Positions 1-7,392 of a DNA stretch of 64,000 nt are shown piece after piece. How positions within the stretch are numbered: the stretch's first letter is position 1; the number at the start of each line of letters is the position of its first letter. The position numbers and the translations under genes were made by a program. The notes under the pieces are model-generated. The model was not told the origin of the DNA, searched no databases, and saw only the letters and a list, made by a program, of their open reading frames with translations. Origin of the DNA: Allocoprococcus sp004560705 (GTDB lineage Bacteria > Bacillota > Clostridia > Lachnospirales > Lachnospiraceae); the NCBI RefSeq assembly GCF_052065755.1, contig NZ_JBQHTK010000017.1:3763-67762 (forward strand), written 5' to 3'.

Positions 1-22
1 CGCAAAATACTGAATTTGTTAC

Positions 23-1066
23 CTAATCGGTATCGCTAATTTTCATTGCGCTTGATACGTCCTCTAGTATGACAATTACCCTATCTGATATATCAATACC
101 TTCCCCCTGCATCCGTTTTGTTACAGAAGAAAGCATTTTCCTGTATGCTCCATCTGATTTGTTTTGTTCTTTATAGTATCGTTTCAGTGCTTTGCGGTAA
201 ATTCTCATATCATAAACAACATCTCTATTGATTAGAAGAGCATTATAGGCACTGGAATGATGTAATTGGTCGAACATAAGTTGTTCTGCTTCTTTTAAGA
301 ATCCTCTCATCTGTGGCAACACAATTTCTGCATAGTCTACTTTAAACTGGTCTATGAACTTTCTTATTGCATCTTGCTTTAGCACGTCTTGGAGCGTAAT
401 ATAACCATCTTTTTTCTTTAGCACGTGTATTATTCCACGCTCACAGTAGACACCCTCTAAACGAAAAATAGAGGTGTCTCCACCAAATTCAGAGAACGCA
501 CCTTTTGAGTAGCATTTAAATTTCAAACGCCTGTTGGTGCAAATGGATGTTTCAAATGATTTTGTTACTTCATCCTTCAAAAATGTGTGACCGTTTCTTC
601 TTTTGCCTGTAACATACTTCATAATAGGCTTTGTTCTAACACTGTTTTTAATATTGCGCTCTTTGCTCGGTCTGTCCACTTGCAAGAAAACTCTGCTCAT
701 AAAACTCATTATGCTGTCAACTGTCAGTTCGTCTACACATCCCATATCAACAGTACAAGCAACCTCAATCTGTTTCACAATCAACTCGCTCCAATCTCTG
801 GAAATCATCGTTTTCAACGCTCTATTTATTGTTTGAACCACATCTAAGAGCATCTTTGTGTCACTAACTCTGAACCCAATGTTATTGTTTTGGCGTATCG
901 CCCTAGGTAAAATAATTCCAATTTCTGTCGTACTGTATTTTGGTATTAATCTTATTAATGGTTTGTCAGAATCTTCCGGGAACTTTGTTTCGCAAGGAAC
1001 GAGACACCCGGAGACAATGCAAGTAATACCATCAATTCCTATAGACACATTTTTCCTTGTTCTCAT
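23..1066 (-). CDS. Putative plasmid/phage-type replication initiator (gene II/X-like)
   Basis: 347-residue protein with no signal peptide or membrane helix. The start ATG is preceded by AAAGGGGTG at 4 nt. The middle reads like the phage/plasmid replication protein II/X layout: a strand around residues 93-110 (IVKQIEVACTVDMG), then a basic stretch and a block LKFKCYSKG followed about 10 residues later by FRLEGVY, resembling the family's 'fYdKg ... LRiE' core. I could not see an unambiguous HUH or catalytic Tyr motif, so the assignment rests on architecture and context: an inverted repeat and short direct repeats lie just upstream and the segment is AT-rich beside a tRNA. It could instead be a hypothetical protein of an integrative element. 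Family call is an inference at moderate-to-low confidence; that it is a real gene is much surer. Confidence 0.5.
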   Translation of the reverse strand: MRTRKNVSIGIDGITCIVSGCLVPCETKFPEDSDKPLIRLIPKYSTTEIGIILPRAIRQNNNIGFRVSDTKMLLDVVQTINRALKTMISRDWSELIVKQIEVACTVDMGCVDELTVDSIMSFMSRVFLQVDRPSKERNIKNSVRTKPIMKYVTGKRRNGHTFLKDEVTKSFETSICTNRRLKFKCYSKGAFSEFGGDTSIFRLEGVYCERGIIHVLKKKDGYITLQDVLKQDAIRKFIDQFKVDYAEIVLPQMRGFLKEAEQLMFDQLHHSSAYNALLINRDVVYDMRIYRKALKRYYKEQNKSDGAYRKMLSSVTKRMQGEGIDISDRVIVILEDVSSAMKISDTD

Positions 1067-1102
1067 GTTTCACCCCTTTCTGCAATTTTCGCCATAATAA
1101 AA

Positions 1103-1145
1103 CCCATGTAGTAAAAATGTATGGCAAATACGGTTACTACATGGG
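1103..1145. repeat. 12-bp perfect inverted repeat upstream of the putative rep gene
   Basis: Arms 1103-1114 (cccatgtagtaa) and 1134-1145 (ttactacatggg) are perfect, with a 19-nt loop. The repeat lies 37 bp upstream of the start codon of the putative initiator, so it is in its leader or promoter. It could be a nicking/origin hairpin or an operator for the initiator; which one is not decided by sequence alone. Confidence 0.6.
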
Positions 1146-1343
1146 CTGAACTATGAGAACAAACAAAGTGAAACTTATCGTGTGGTCTTTTTATAGAGAT
1201 ACGTTACGTGCATTACTCTGGAAACAGCACACCACATAAACAAGAGTCACTTTTGCCCTAGCAACTGTGTTTATATAATTTATTCAATTAATTCTTCACT
1301 GGGTTGTTATATGTCCGACCTTTGGACTTGATTTGTTCAGAAT

Positions 1344-1386
1344 AACAACAATTGATTTGTTGTTCTAGTTGTTCTAGTTGTTCTAT
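1344..1386. repeat. Small inverted repeat overlapping three 9-bp direct repeats (iteron-like)
   Basis: An 8-bp perfect inverted repeat, aacaacaa (1344-1351) and ttgttgtt (1357-1364), is followed by three tandem 9-bp copies of ttgttcta(g/t) at 1360-1368, 1369-1377 and 1378-1386. Short tandem repeats next to a putative initiator are what iterons look like, but three copies of a simple AT-rich word may also be chance. The rest of the 1067-1553 gap contains no convincing coding sequence. Confidence 0.5.
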
Positions 1387-1497
1387 ATTTTATAATAATA
1401 TTATACTATGCACAAAAATTGTTCGTCAAGTAGAAACATAAAAAATTTAATGAAATTTTGCCCTGTATATTTTTCTCATTCTATGCCCTGTTTATAT

Positions 1498-1542
1498 ATG
1501 CCCCTGTGACCTCGTATTTTGAGATTCTAGGGGCATTTTTCT
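1498..1542 (+). terminator. Plus-strand intrinsic terminator with no upstream plus-strand gene
   Basis: Stem atgcccct (1498-1505) / aggggcat (1529-1536) followed by a T run (1536-1540). The T run lies on the plus strand, whereas both neighbouring genes are on the minus strand. Read from the minus side the stem is followed by atatataaa and not by a T run. It may therefore end an unannotated plus-strand RNA. Confidence 0.55.
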
Positions 1543-1553
1543 CATCCTATATA

Positions 1554-2354
1554 TCAATAGGTTAATGCTTGATGATTCCACCATTCATCTGCTATAGATG
1601 GAATATTCTTAGAAAGAAAATTATCAAAATTGATTTTTTTGATTGTCTCGTTGTTGAAAGTTGCTTTAATAACAATATCCTCTTCAATATTTCCATATGA
1701 ATCTTGTAAAGGATAAGTAACATTAATATCAACATTAACATCTATGTCCTCTTGGATTCCTTTTAAAATGTTAGCAATATCCATATACATTCCTTCTACT
1801 GTCATTTTAGAGGTTAAGTTTTCACTGCCTTTAAATTTTATCAATGCAAAATTGTTATCTGGAACATAGTTAAACGTTTCCAAATTTTCTTCTCCCACAA
1901 CTTTTATAATCTTTTCCTTTATGGCTTCCTCTGTTGAATCTTTTGTTGTCTTGTCCTCGGAAACCGTACTTTCTTTGGTTTGTTTAGTTGATTCTTCTTT
2001 TTTCGGTTTTTCTTCTGTCTTCTTTTTCTCTTCCTCTTCCTTTTTTTCTGGTTTCTTTTTTTTATCCTTTTCGGATTGTTCTTTTTCTGTTTGTTCCTTT
2101 TTTGCCTGTTCTTCTTTCTCTTGCTCTTTTTGCTCTTCAAGTCGTTGCTGTTCATACTTTGCCCTGCTTTCTGGTGTTTCAAATACTGCAAACAATACAA
2201 TGCTTACAACGAAAACAACTACAGAAATCAATAAGCCTTTAGAATAAAGTTTCTTTTTAGGCTTTTTCCTTATTTTGTTTACAATAAGCATAATTATAAA
2301 AATGAATCCTGCAAACATTGAACACATACATAACAAGGTGGCAAATAATTCCAT
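1554..2354 (-). CDS. Membrane-anchored protein with long charged Lys/Glu stalk
   Basis: I do not recognise a named family. About 266 residues from the ATG at 2354, which has AGAGG 8 nt upstream; a TTG two codons earlier is too close to the ribosome site. Two hydrophobic helices (about residues 4-26 and 42-60) are separated by a short basic segment, followed by a Lys/Glu/Gln-rich stalk of roughly 85 residues that is probably helical or disordered, and a C-terminal domain of about 115 residues with alternating hydrophobic residues, ending in a WWNHQAL motif. This shape (membrane hairpin, charged stalk, small folded domain) is common among cargo or conjugation-associated proteins of Clostridial elements; no function is claimed. 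Its neighbours are the putative initiator and a divergent XRE regulator sharing its promoter region. Confidence 0.7.
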   Translation of the reverse strand: MELFATLLCMCSMFAGFIFIIMLIVNKIRKKPKKKLYSKGLLISVVVFVVSIVLFAVFETPESRAKYEQQRLEEQKEQEKEEQAKKEQTEKEQSEKDKKKKPEKKEEEEKKKTEEKPKKEESTKQTKESTVSEDKTTKDSTEEAIKEKIIKVVGEENLETFNYVPDNNFALIKFKGSENLTSKMTVEGMYMDIANILKGIQEDIDVNVDINVTYPLQDSYGNIEEDIVIKATFNNETIKKINFDNFLSKNIPSIADEWWNHQALTY

Positions 2355-2388
2355 AAACAAAACCTCTCTTCCTTTGTTTTATTAAAAT

Positions 2389-2423
2389 ATTAGCCGATTA
2401 TGGCTAATATTATTATAGCCAAT
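2389..2423. promoter_or_regulatory. Palindromic operator between divergent genes
   Basis: Half-sites attagcc (2389-2395) and ggctaat (2402-2408) form a perfect palindrome with 6-bp spacing; a third half-site tagccaat follows at 2416-2423 and pairs with tggcta (2401-2406). The position, between the membrane protein and the divergent XRE gene, suggests autoregulation by that XRE protein. Confidence 0.6.
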
Positions 2424-2457
2424 ATATGGGTATTATGCAAGTAGGAGGATTTGCCTT

Positions 2458-2673
2458 ATGATAACTTACGACCCATTTTGGACAACATTAAAATCAAAAA
2501 ACATTTCACAATATAAGTTGATAAAAGATTTTCATGTATCAGCAGGTCAATTATCACGTATGAGAAAGAATCAATATATTTCAACACACACAGTTGATGT
2601 CTTGTGTAACATCTTAGATTGTCAAATAGAAGATATAATGATATTTTCTAAAACTATGGCACAAGACAAATAA
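2458..2673 (+). CDS. Small XRE/Cro-type HTH regulator (YozG-like)
   Basis: 71-residue protein, nearly all one helix-turn-helix domain: KSKNISQYKLIKDFHVSAGQ and the following SRMRKNQ form the HTH, and VDVLCNILDCQIEDIM is the closing helix typical of small Cro/CI-like regulators. AGGAGG lies 8 nt before the ATG. It is divergent from the membrane protein and downstream of a triple half-site operator, so it probably controls both genes. Such regulators usually sit at the end of integrative elements. Confidence 0.85.
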   Translation: MITYDPFWTTLKSKNISQYKLIKDFHVSAGQLSRMRKNQYISTHTVDVLCNILDCQIEDIMIFSKTMAQDK

Positions 2674-2725
2674 AAAAGCAATGGTATGAATACAAATTGT
2701 TTTGTACACATAACATTGCTTTTTT
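2672..2725 (+). terminator. Terminator after the XRE gene
   Basis: Outer stem aaaaaagcaatg (2672-2683) / cattgctttttt (2714-2725), with an inner stem tacaaa/tttgta in the loop. The T run follows directly; A/T symmetry means it could work in both directions. Confidence 0.7.
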
Positions 2726-2728
2726 CTT

Positions 2729-2751
2729 GTGTTAACTTTCGTGTTAACTTT
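2729..2751. repeat. Two 11-bp direct repeats beside the tRNA 3' end
   Basis: gtgttaacttt occurs at 2729-2739 and 2741-2751, 45 bp from the 3' end of tRNA-Trp. Short direct repeats of this kind near an attachment site are typical arm-type sites for tyrosine integrases. No integrase gene is visible in the window, so this is inferred. Confidence 0.5.
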
Positions 2752-2795
2752 TTCTAGTAGGCATACGAAAAGCCTTTCTTTTACTAGATTTTTAA

Positions 2796-2866
2796 CAGGG
2801 GATGAGAGAATCGAACTCCCGCTAAGAGTTTTGGAGACTCCTGTCATACCATTTGACCAATCCCCT
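2796..2866 (-). tRNA. tRNA-Trp (anticodon CCA)
   Basis: The minus strand folds as a full cloverleaf: acceptor AGGGGAT/ATCCCCT, D arm GTCA/TGAC, anticodon stem GGAGT/ACTCT with loop CTCCAAA (anticodon CCA), and T arm GGGAG-TTCGATT-CTCTC. Discriminator base is G at 2796. The 3' CCA is not encoded; TTA follows. The AT-rich accessory segment abuts its 3' end, making it a likely integration target. Confidence 0.96.
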
Positions 2867-2903
2867 ATGTATTGAATTGATTTGCGTGAAATCACACTGT
2901 ATT

Positions 2904-2932
2904 CTTATACCATAGTTTGTAATATTTGTCAA
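2904..2932 (-). promoter_or_regulatory. Promoter of tRNA-Trp
   Basis: Minus strand: -35 TTGACA (2927-2932), 17-bp spacer, -10 TATAAG (2904-2909), 38 bp upstream of the tRNA 5' end. The remaining stretch 2940-3322 holds no gene I can support. Confidence 0.85.
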
Positions 2933-3322
2933 TCAATATCTTTGAAAATAGAGTGCCGGGAAGTAAAAAAATAATGGGAGTGAAAGTTGAGGTTTACGTG
3001 CTAATCTGTAATTATTTTGTTTTAGAACGTAGTGGTTGGGGAGTATTACGTTTTGTTTTCAATTTGTTGCTGTATTCGCTATACTAGTATATCGGCTTGG
3101 TCATTAAGCTGAATTAAGATAATCAGAAAATAATGTATTTCATTTCGAAGTTCTTGAGTTGTATATGTACGTTGGTAGACACCGATATAATTGGCAGAAA
3201 TTATTTTTGATTCAAAGATAAGAGTTGCAATTTTCTGAAAAAATGTGGAAATGAAGAATTTTAAAAATATGGCGATTTGCTCTTTTATTTTGCCATGGAT
3301 TGGTGTATGATAGATAACGTAG

Positions 3323-3369
3323 CCACCAAATATAGTGGAGAAACGCAAAAGTGACGCAACATTTGGTAG
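3323..3369. promoter_or_regulatory. Candidate tandem NrdR boxes upstream of nrdD
   Basis: Site 1, 3323-3338 (ccaccaaatatagtgg), matches the NrdR-box consensus acacTATATATAgtgt at about 12 of 16 positions. Site 2, 3354-3369 (acgcaacatttggtag), matches more weakly (about 9 of 16) but lies exactly 31 bp away, the spacing at which NrdR boxes are phased on the same helix face. NrdR commonly represses nrd genes; the nrdR gene itself is not in the window. Confidence 0.4.
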
Positions 3370-3402
3370 ATGTTGATAGGGGTTAAAGGTAAGGAGAAAT
3401 AT

Positions 3403-5592
3403 ATGGATACAGTAGTAAAAACAAGGGTTATCAAGAGGAATGGGGAAGAAGTATCATTTGATCAGACTAAGATTGTGAATGCGATTGAGAAGGCTAATCA
3501 GGAGATTGCACCGATTCATCAGATGAATCAGCATCAGATTCTGGCGATCGCAGATACCATTGCTCAGAAGGCAGAAGAGATGACACATGCTGTTCATGTG
3601 GAAGATATACAAGATATGGTAGAGACCGGAATTATGGAGATGCGTGGGTATGAGGTGGCGCAGAAGTACGTGCGCTATCGTTATAAGAGAGAACTGACTC
3701 GTAAGTCCAATACTACAGATAATGGAATTCTGTCTCTTCTGGAACACATGAATGAAGAAGTGAAGCAGGAAAATTCGAATAAGAATCCGGTCATCAATTC
3801 GACACAGAGAGATTATATGGCAGGAGAAGTAAGTAAGGATCTGACTCGCCGTGTCCTTTTGCCGGAAGAGATTGTACGTGCACATGAAGAAGGAATCATC
3901 CATTTCCATGATATGGATTATTTTGCACAGAAGGAACATAACTGTGATCTGATCAACCTGGAGGATATGCTTCAGAACGGAACGGTGATCAGCGAAACGA
4001 TGATTGAGAAACCGCACAGCTTTTTTACTGCTTGTAATGTCACCACACAGATCGTAGCACAGGTAGCCAGCAACCAGTATGGCGGACAGTCATTTACACT
4101 GTCTCATCTGGCACCGTTTGTGGATGTGAGCCGTCAGAAAATCCGTAAGAGTGTGATTGAGGAGAGAATGGAATCCGGTGAATCACTGGATGAAGGAATC
4201 ATCAAAAAAGTGACAGAGCGTCGTCTCCGTGAGGAAGTGAAGAGCGGAATCCAGACGATCCAGTATCAGCTGATCACGCTGATGACCTGTAACGGACAGG
4301 CACCGTTTGTGACTATGTTCATGTATCTGGATGAGGTCCCGGAAGGACAGACCAGAGATGACCTTGCGATGATCATTGAAGAAGTACTGATCCAGCGTAT
4401 GCAGGGAGTTAAAAATGAGAAGGGTGTCTGGATCACTCCGGCTTTCCCGAAACTGATCTATGTGCTGGATGAGGATAATATCACAGAAGAATCCAAGTAC
4501 TGGTATCTGACAGAACTGGCAGCAAAATGTACCGCAAAACGTATGGTTCCGGATTACATTTCCGCAAAGAAGATGCGAGAACTGAAGCAGGGCGATGTGT
4601 ACACCTGTATGGGATGCCGTTCTTTCCTGACGGTAGAAGATTCTCAGCGCAATCCGGATGGAAGCCACAAATACTACGGAAGATTTAATCAGGGAGTTGT
4701 GACGATCAATCTTGTAGACGTTGCATGTTCTTCCGAAGGGGATATGGATAAATTCTGGGAAATCCTGGATGAGAGACTGGAACTTTGCCACAGAGCACTC
4801 CGCTGCCGCCACGAACGTCTGCTTGGTACCGTTTCAGACGTGGCTCCGATCCTCTGGCAGCATGGAGCACTGGCCAGACTGAAAAAGGGAGAGAAGATCG
4901 ACAAACTGCTTTATAACGGATATTCAACGATTTCGTTGGGTTATGCAGGACTTTATGAAATGTGCGTGCGCATGCTCGGCAAATCACATACAGATCCAGA
5001 GGCGAAGCCATTTGCACTGGCTGTTATGCAGAGACTGAATGATAAATGTAAAGAGTGGAAAGAGGCAGAAAATATTAGTTATTCTGTTTACGGAACACCG
5101 ATGGAATCTACAACCTACCGCTTTGCAAAATGCCTGCAGCGCCGGTTTGGAATCATTCCGGGTGTAACGGATAAGAATTATATTACGAATAGTTATCATG
5201 TTCATGTGACCGAGCAGATCGATGCATTCCAGAAGCTGAAATTTGAATCTGATTTCCAGAAATTATCACCGGGCGGGGCAATCAGCTATGTGGAAGTTCC
5301 GAACATGCAGAATAACATTCCGGCAGTTCTTACAGTTATGAAATTTATTTATGACAATATTATGTACGCGGAACTGAATACCAAGAGTGATTTCTGCGAA
5401 TGCTGCGGATATGACGGGGAGATCCAGATCGAAGAAGATGAGACAGGAAAACTGATCTGGAGATGCCCGAACTGTGGTAATACCAATCAGGATAAGCTCT
5501 TTGTGGCAAGAAGAACCTGTGGATATATCGGAACGCAGTTCTGGAATCAGGGACGTACACAGGAGATTAAGGACAGGGTGCTGCATTTGTAA
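3403..5592 (+). CDS. nrdD: Anaerobic (class III) ribonucleoside-triphosphate reductase
   Basis: About 729 residues. NrdD reduces ribonucleoside triphosphates to deoxyribonucleotides by glycyl-radical chemistry without oxygen. An ATP-cone allosteric domain occupies roughly residues 3-95 (VIKRNGEEVSFDQTKIVNAI). The C-terminus has the zinc-ribbon cysteines (CECCGYDG and CPNCGN) and the glycyl-radical loop RRTCGYIG about 23 residues from the end. Cysteines in TACNVTTQ and CMGCRSF fit active-site positions. The ATG at 3403 has AAGGAG 6 nt upstream; an in-frame ATG 33 bp earlier lacks a ribosome site. Its activase gene nrdG lies 1.3 kb downstream, separated by a lipoprotein gene, and the two do not form a tight operon. 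Candidate NrdR boxes lie directly upstream. Confidence 0.97.
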   Translation: MDTVVKTRVIKRNGEEVSFDQTKIVNAIEKANQEIAPIHQMNQHQILAIADTIAQKAEEMTHAVHVEDIQDMVETGIMEMRGYEVAQKYVRYRYKRELTRKSNTTDNGILSLLEHMNEEVKQENSNKNPVINSTQRDYMAGEVSKDLTRRVLLPEEIVRAHEEGIIHFHDMDYFAQKEHNCDLINLEDMLQNGTVISETMIEKPHSFFTACNVTTQIVAQVASNQYGGQSFTLSHLAPFVDVSRQKIRKSVIEERMESGESLDEGIIKKVTERRLREEVKSGIQTIQYQLITLMTCNGQAPFVTMFMYLDEVPEGQTRDDLAMIIEEVLIQRMQGVKNEKGVWITPAFPKLIYVLDEDNITEESKYWYLTELAAKCTAKRMVPDYISAKKMRELKQGDVYTCMGCRSFLTVEDSQRNPDGSHKYYGRFNQGVVTINLVDVACSSEGDMDKFWEILDERLELCHRALRCRHERLLGTVSDVAPILWQHGALARLKKGEKIDKLLYNGYSTISLGYAGLYEMCVRMLGKSHTDPEAKPFALAVMQRLNDKCKEWKEAENISYSVYGTPMESTTYRFAKCLQRRFGIIPGVTDKNYITNSYHVHVTEQIDAFQKLKFESDFQKLSPGGAISYVEVPNMQNNIPAVLTVMKFIYDNIMYAELNTKSDFCECCGYDGEIQIEEDETGKLIWRCPNCGNTNQDKLFVARRTCGYIGTQFWNQGRTQEIKDRVLHL

Positions 5593-5619
5593 ATAAGAAA
5601 TGATTAAAAGAATTGTACT

Positions 5620-6597
5620 ATGAAAAAAAGATATTTTTTGAAGATGCTGCTATTTATGATTTTAGGTATGGTAATTTTGCCTGGATGTACAAAGTCGCAG
5701 GTGCTGAAAGGGAAGAGTGAAGAAGAACAACTGGAAAAGCAAAAAGAGAAATCACCTTATTATTTTTCATTTACCGTCACAAAAGAAGAAGGAAATAAGT
5801 TGAATACTTATAATTATATTTCTGATTTTGAGACGAAGACGATAGATGAAAAGTCGAAGATTCCTTACACCTCCCAATATCCTTTGACTGTATACTTAGA
5901 TTCAAAGGATGAGGTATATTACACATACCGAGAAGATGGAGCAGGCGATGATGAGATTTATCGAAAGAAGTGCGGAAGTTTGAACGGGAACCGGTTGACA
6001 GATTCTTTATTTGCCGTTAATTATATTTTCCCATTTGCAGACAGAGTATATCTTGTAGCTGTTGAAAATGGAACAAGGGCGATGGGCTTGTTTAAGCTTG
6101 AAAATGGAGAAATATGCAGGCTGCTGAAGGATGAGGATGCATTTGTATGGCAGGTGAATTACAATTCTGATATAGAGAAAATTGTATTCAATACATATTC
6201 CCAGTCGGAATTTGATGAGAAGATGGCAAATAATATGGGAGAAGAATCTTTTGGTGTGAATACGATTTATGAGATGGATTTAGAAACAGAAAGAATCCAG
6301 AAGATTGCAGATGTAGAGGCGGGATATATGACAGCAATTGTATTAGATTCTTCTGGTGACATTTATTATCAAATAGGAGATTGGTACAAACTGAAAAATG
6401 GAAAATCCCAGAAATCGACTATCTTTGAGGATTTAAAGATAGATAAACTGATTTCCATGCAAAATAGGAAAGTGTATTATATTTCATATGAATCGGAAAT
6501 TATAGGTTATGACTTAGAAACCGGAGAGAAAGAATCATTTTATACCCTAAAAGAGAAAAATGCAGCAATAAATAATGCGGTGTTATTGAGAAGATAA
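5620..6597 (+). CDS. Lipoprotein, probably beta-propeller-like, unknown function
   Basis: 325 residues with a lysine-rich signal sequence and lipobox LPGC (Cys about residue 23), so it should be anchored outside the membrane. A short charged linker (EEEQLEKQKEK) is followed by repeated strand segments such as DEVYYTYRED, GDIYYQIGDWYKL and RKVYYISYESEIIGYDLETGEK, which look like the blades of a beta-propeller (DUF5050-like or WD-like). No catalytic motif is seen. The ribosome site is weak. It sits 27 bp after nrdD and may be co-transcribed, but nothing links it to nucleotide metabolism. A hairpin terminator follows. Confidence 0.75.
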   Translation: MKKRYFLKMLLFMILGMVILPGCTKSQVLKGKSEEEQLEKQKEKSPYYFSFTVTKEEGNKLNTYNYISDFETKTIDEKSKIPYTSQYPLTVYLDSKDEVYYTYREDGAGDDEIYRKKCGSLNGNRLTDSLFAVNYIFPFADRVYLVAVENGTRAMGLFKLENGEICRLLKDEDAFVWQVNYNSDIEKIVFNTYSQSEFDEKMANNMGEESFGVNTIYEMDLETERIQKIADVEAGYMTAIVLDSSGDIYYQIGDWYKLKNGKSQKSTIFEDLKIDKLISMQNRKVYYISYESEIIGYDLETGEKESFYTLKEKNAAINNAVLLRR

Positions 6598-6634
6598 AGT
6601 ATACGATATCGAATCATAATTATTAATTTCAAAT

Positions 6635-6672
6635 AAGGCATTTCATTACTGACTGTGATGGAATGCCTTGTT
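6635..6672 (+). terminator. Weak terminator-like hairpin after the lipoprotein gene
   Basis: Stem aaggcatt (6635-6642) / aatgcctt (6662-6669) followed by a partly T-rich tail (gttatatctttg). It lies at the start of the small open stretch described next, so its role is uncertain. Confidence 0.4.
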
Positions 6673-6779
6673 ATATCTTTGACTCAATCAGGGCTCTTTA
6701 TGAAGCAAAACAGAAGGGGAAAGCACGTTCCGTCATTTACCGGACGGCTGAATTATGTGAAGAGAAAAATATGTATTAG
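6663..6779 (+). pseudogene. Short open stretch, possible gene remnant or small protein
   Basis: ATG at 6663 to TAG at 6777-6779 gives 38 residues, including IRALYEAKQKGKARSVIYR and TAELCEEKNMY, an amphipathic, strongly protein-like helix composition. The frame is open about 39 bp further upstream. No good ribosome site is present. It may be the C-terminal relic of a deleted gene or a genuine small protein; I do not recognise the family. Confidence 0.3.
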
Positions 6780-6808
6780 AATGGTCCCTTTCGCTGGGGA
6801 GGAATGGC

Positions 6809-6837
6809 TTGAAAATACAGGCTGATTCGCTTATAAT
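6809..6837 (+). promoter_or_regulatory. Promoter of the nrdG-thiE-thiD operon
   Basis: -35 TTGAAA (6809-6814), 17-bp spacer, perfect -10 TATAAT (6832-6837). The expected start is about 6844, giving a leader of only ~48 nt before nrdG, too short for a TPP riboswitch. Confidence 0.8.
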
Positions 6838-6891
6838 AATCCATAGACTGATTACTGTGAAATTTGAAAAAAGAATTGTAGGTGATATGTC

Positions 6892-7392
6892 ATGAATTAT
6901 GGGAATATAAAAGAATGCGATATTGCAAATGGGCCGGGCGTCAGAGTCAGTTTGTTTGTTTCGGGATGCCGACATCATTGTAAAGGCTGTTTTAACGCGG
7001 AAACCTGGGATTTCGCGTATGGAAGTCCATTTACTGAAGAGACGCTGGCGGAATTGTTGGAAGCGCTGAGACCGGATTATATTCAGGGATTTACGCTTCT
7101 TGGGGGAGAACCTTTTGAACCGGAGAATCAGCAGGTGCTGGTAAATGTGCTGAGGCGTATCCGGGAAACGTATCCGGGTAAGAATATCTGGTGTTATACG
7201 GGATATTTGTATGATGTCGATCTGATTCCCGGTGGAAAAGTATTTACCGATGTAACAGAGGAAATGCTTTCCTATGTAGATGTATTGGTGGATGGACCAT
7301 TTGTGGAAGCGGAGAAGGATCTTACGCTGGTATTTCGGGGAAGCAGGAATCAGAGAATACTGGATCTGAGGCAGGAAAGAGAAAATGGATAA
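6892..7392 (+). CDS. nrdG: Anaerobic ribonucleotide reductase-activating protein (radical SAM)
   Basis: 166 residues, the usual length. NrdG uses S-adenosylmethionine and a 4Fe-4S cluster to install the glycyl radical on NrdD. The cluster motif is CRHHCKGC at about residues 26-33, followed by FNAETWDF typical of NrdG. LLGGEPF is the radical-SAM GGE motif. AGGTGA is 6 nt before the ATG. It has its own strong promoter and its last 8 bp overlap the start of thiE, so it leads a tightly packed operon instead of following nrdD. Confidence 0.95.
   Translation: MNYGNIKECDIANGPGVRVSLFVSGCRHHCKGCFNAETWDFAYGSPFTEETLAELLEALRPDYIQGFTLLGGEPFEPENQQVLVNVLRRIRETYPGKNIWCYTGYLYDVDLIPGGKVFTDVTEEMLSYVDVLVDGPFVEAEKDLTLVFRGSRNQRILDLRQERENG

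Noticed and set aside
1921..2247. Plus-strand open frame rich in Ser and Phe
   Set aside because: It is the antisense of the Lys/Glu-rich stalk of the membrane protein.
2614..2895. 93-residue minus-strand open frame covering the tRNA
   Set aside because: It runs through tRNA-Trp and the terminator, so it cannot be a real gene.
3079..3348. 89-residue minus-strand open frame between tRNA-Trp and nrdD
   Set aside because: No ribosome site, hydrophobic AT-rich composition, and it overlaps the candidate NrdR boxes; reads as chance.
6838..6891. TPP riboswitch upstream of the thiamine genes
   Set aside because: The leader is only ~48 nt and has no thi-box sequence.
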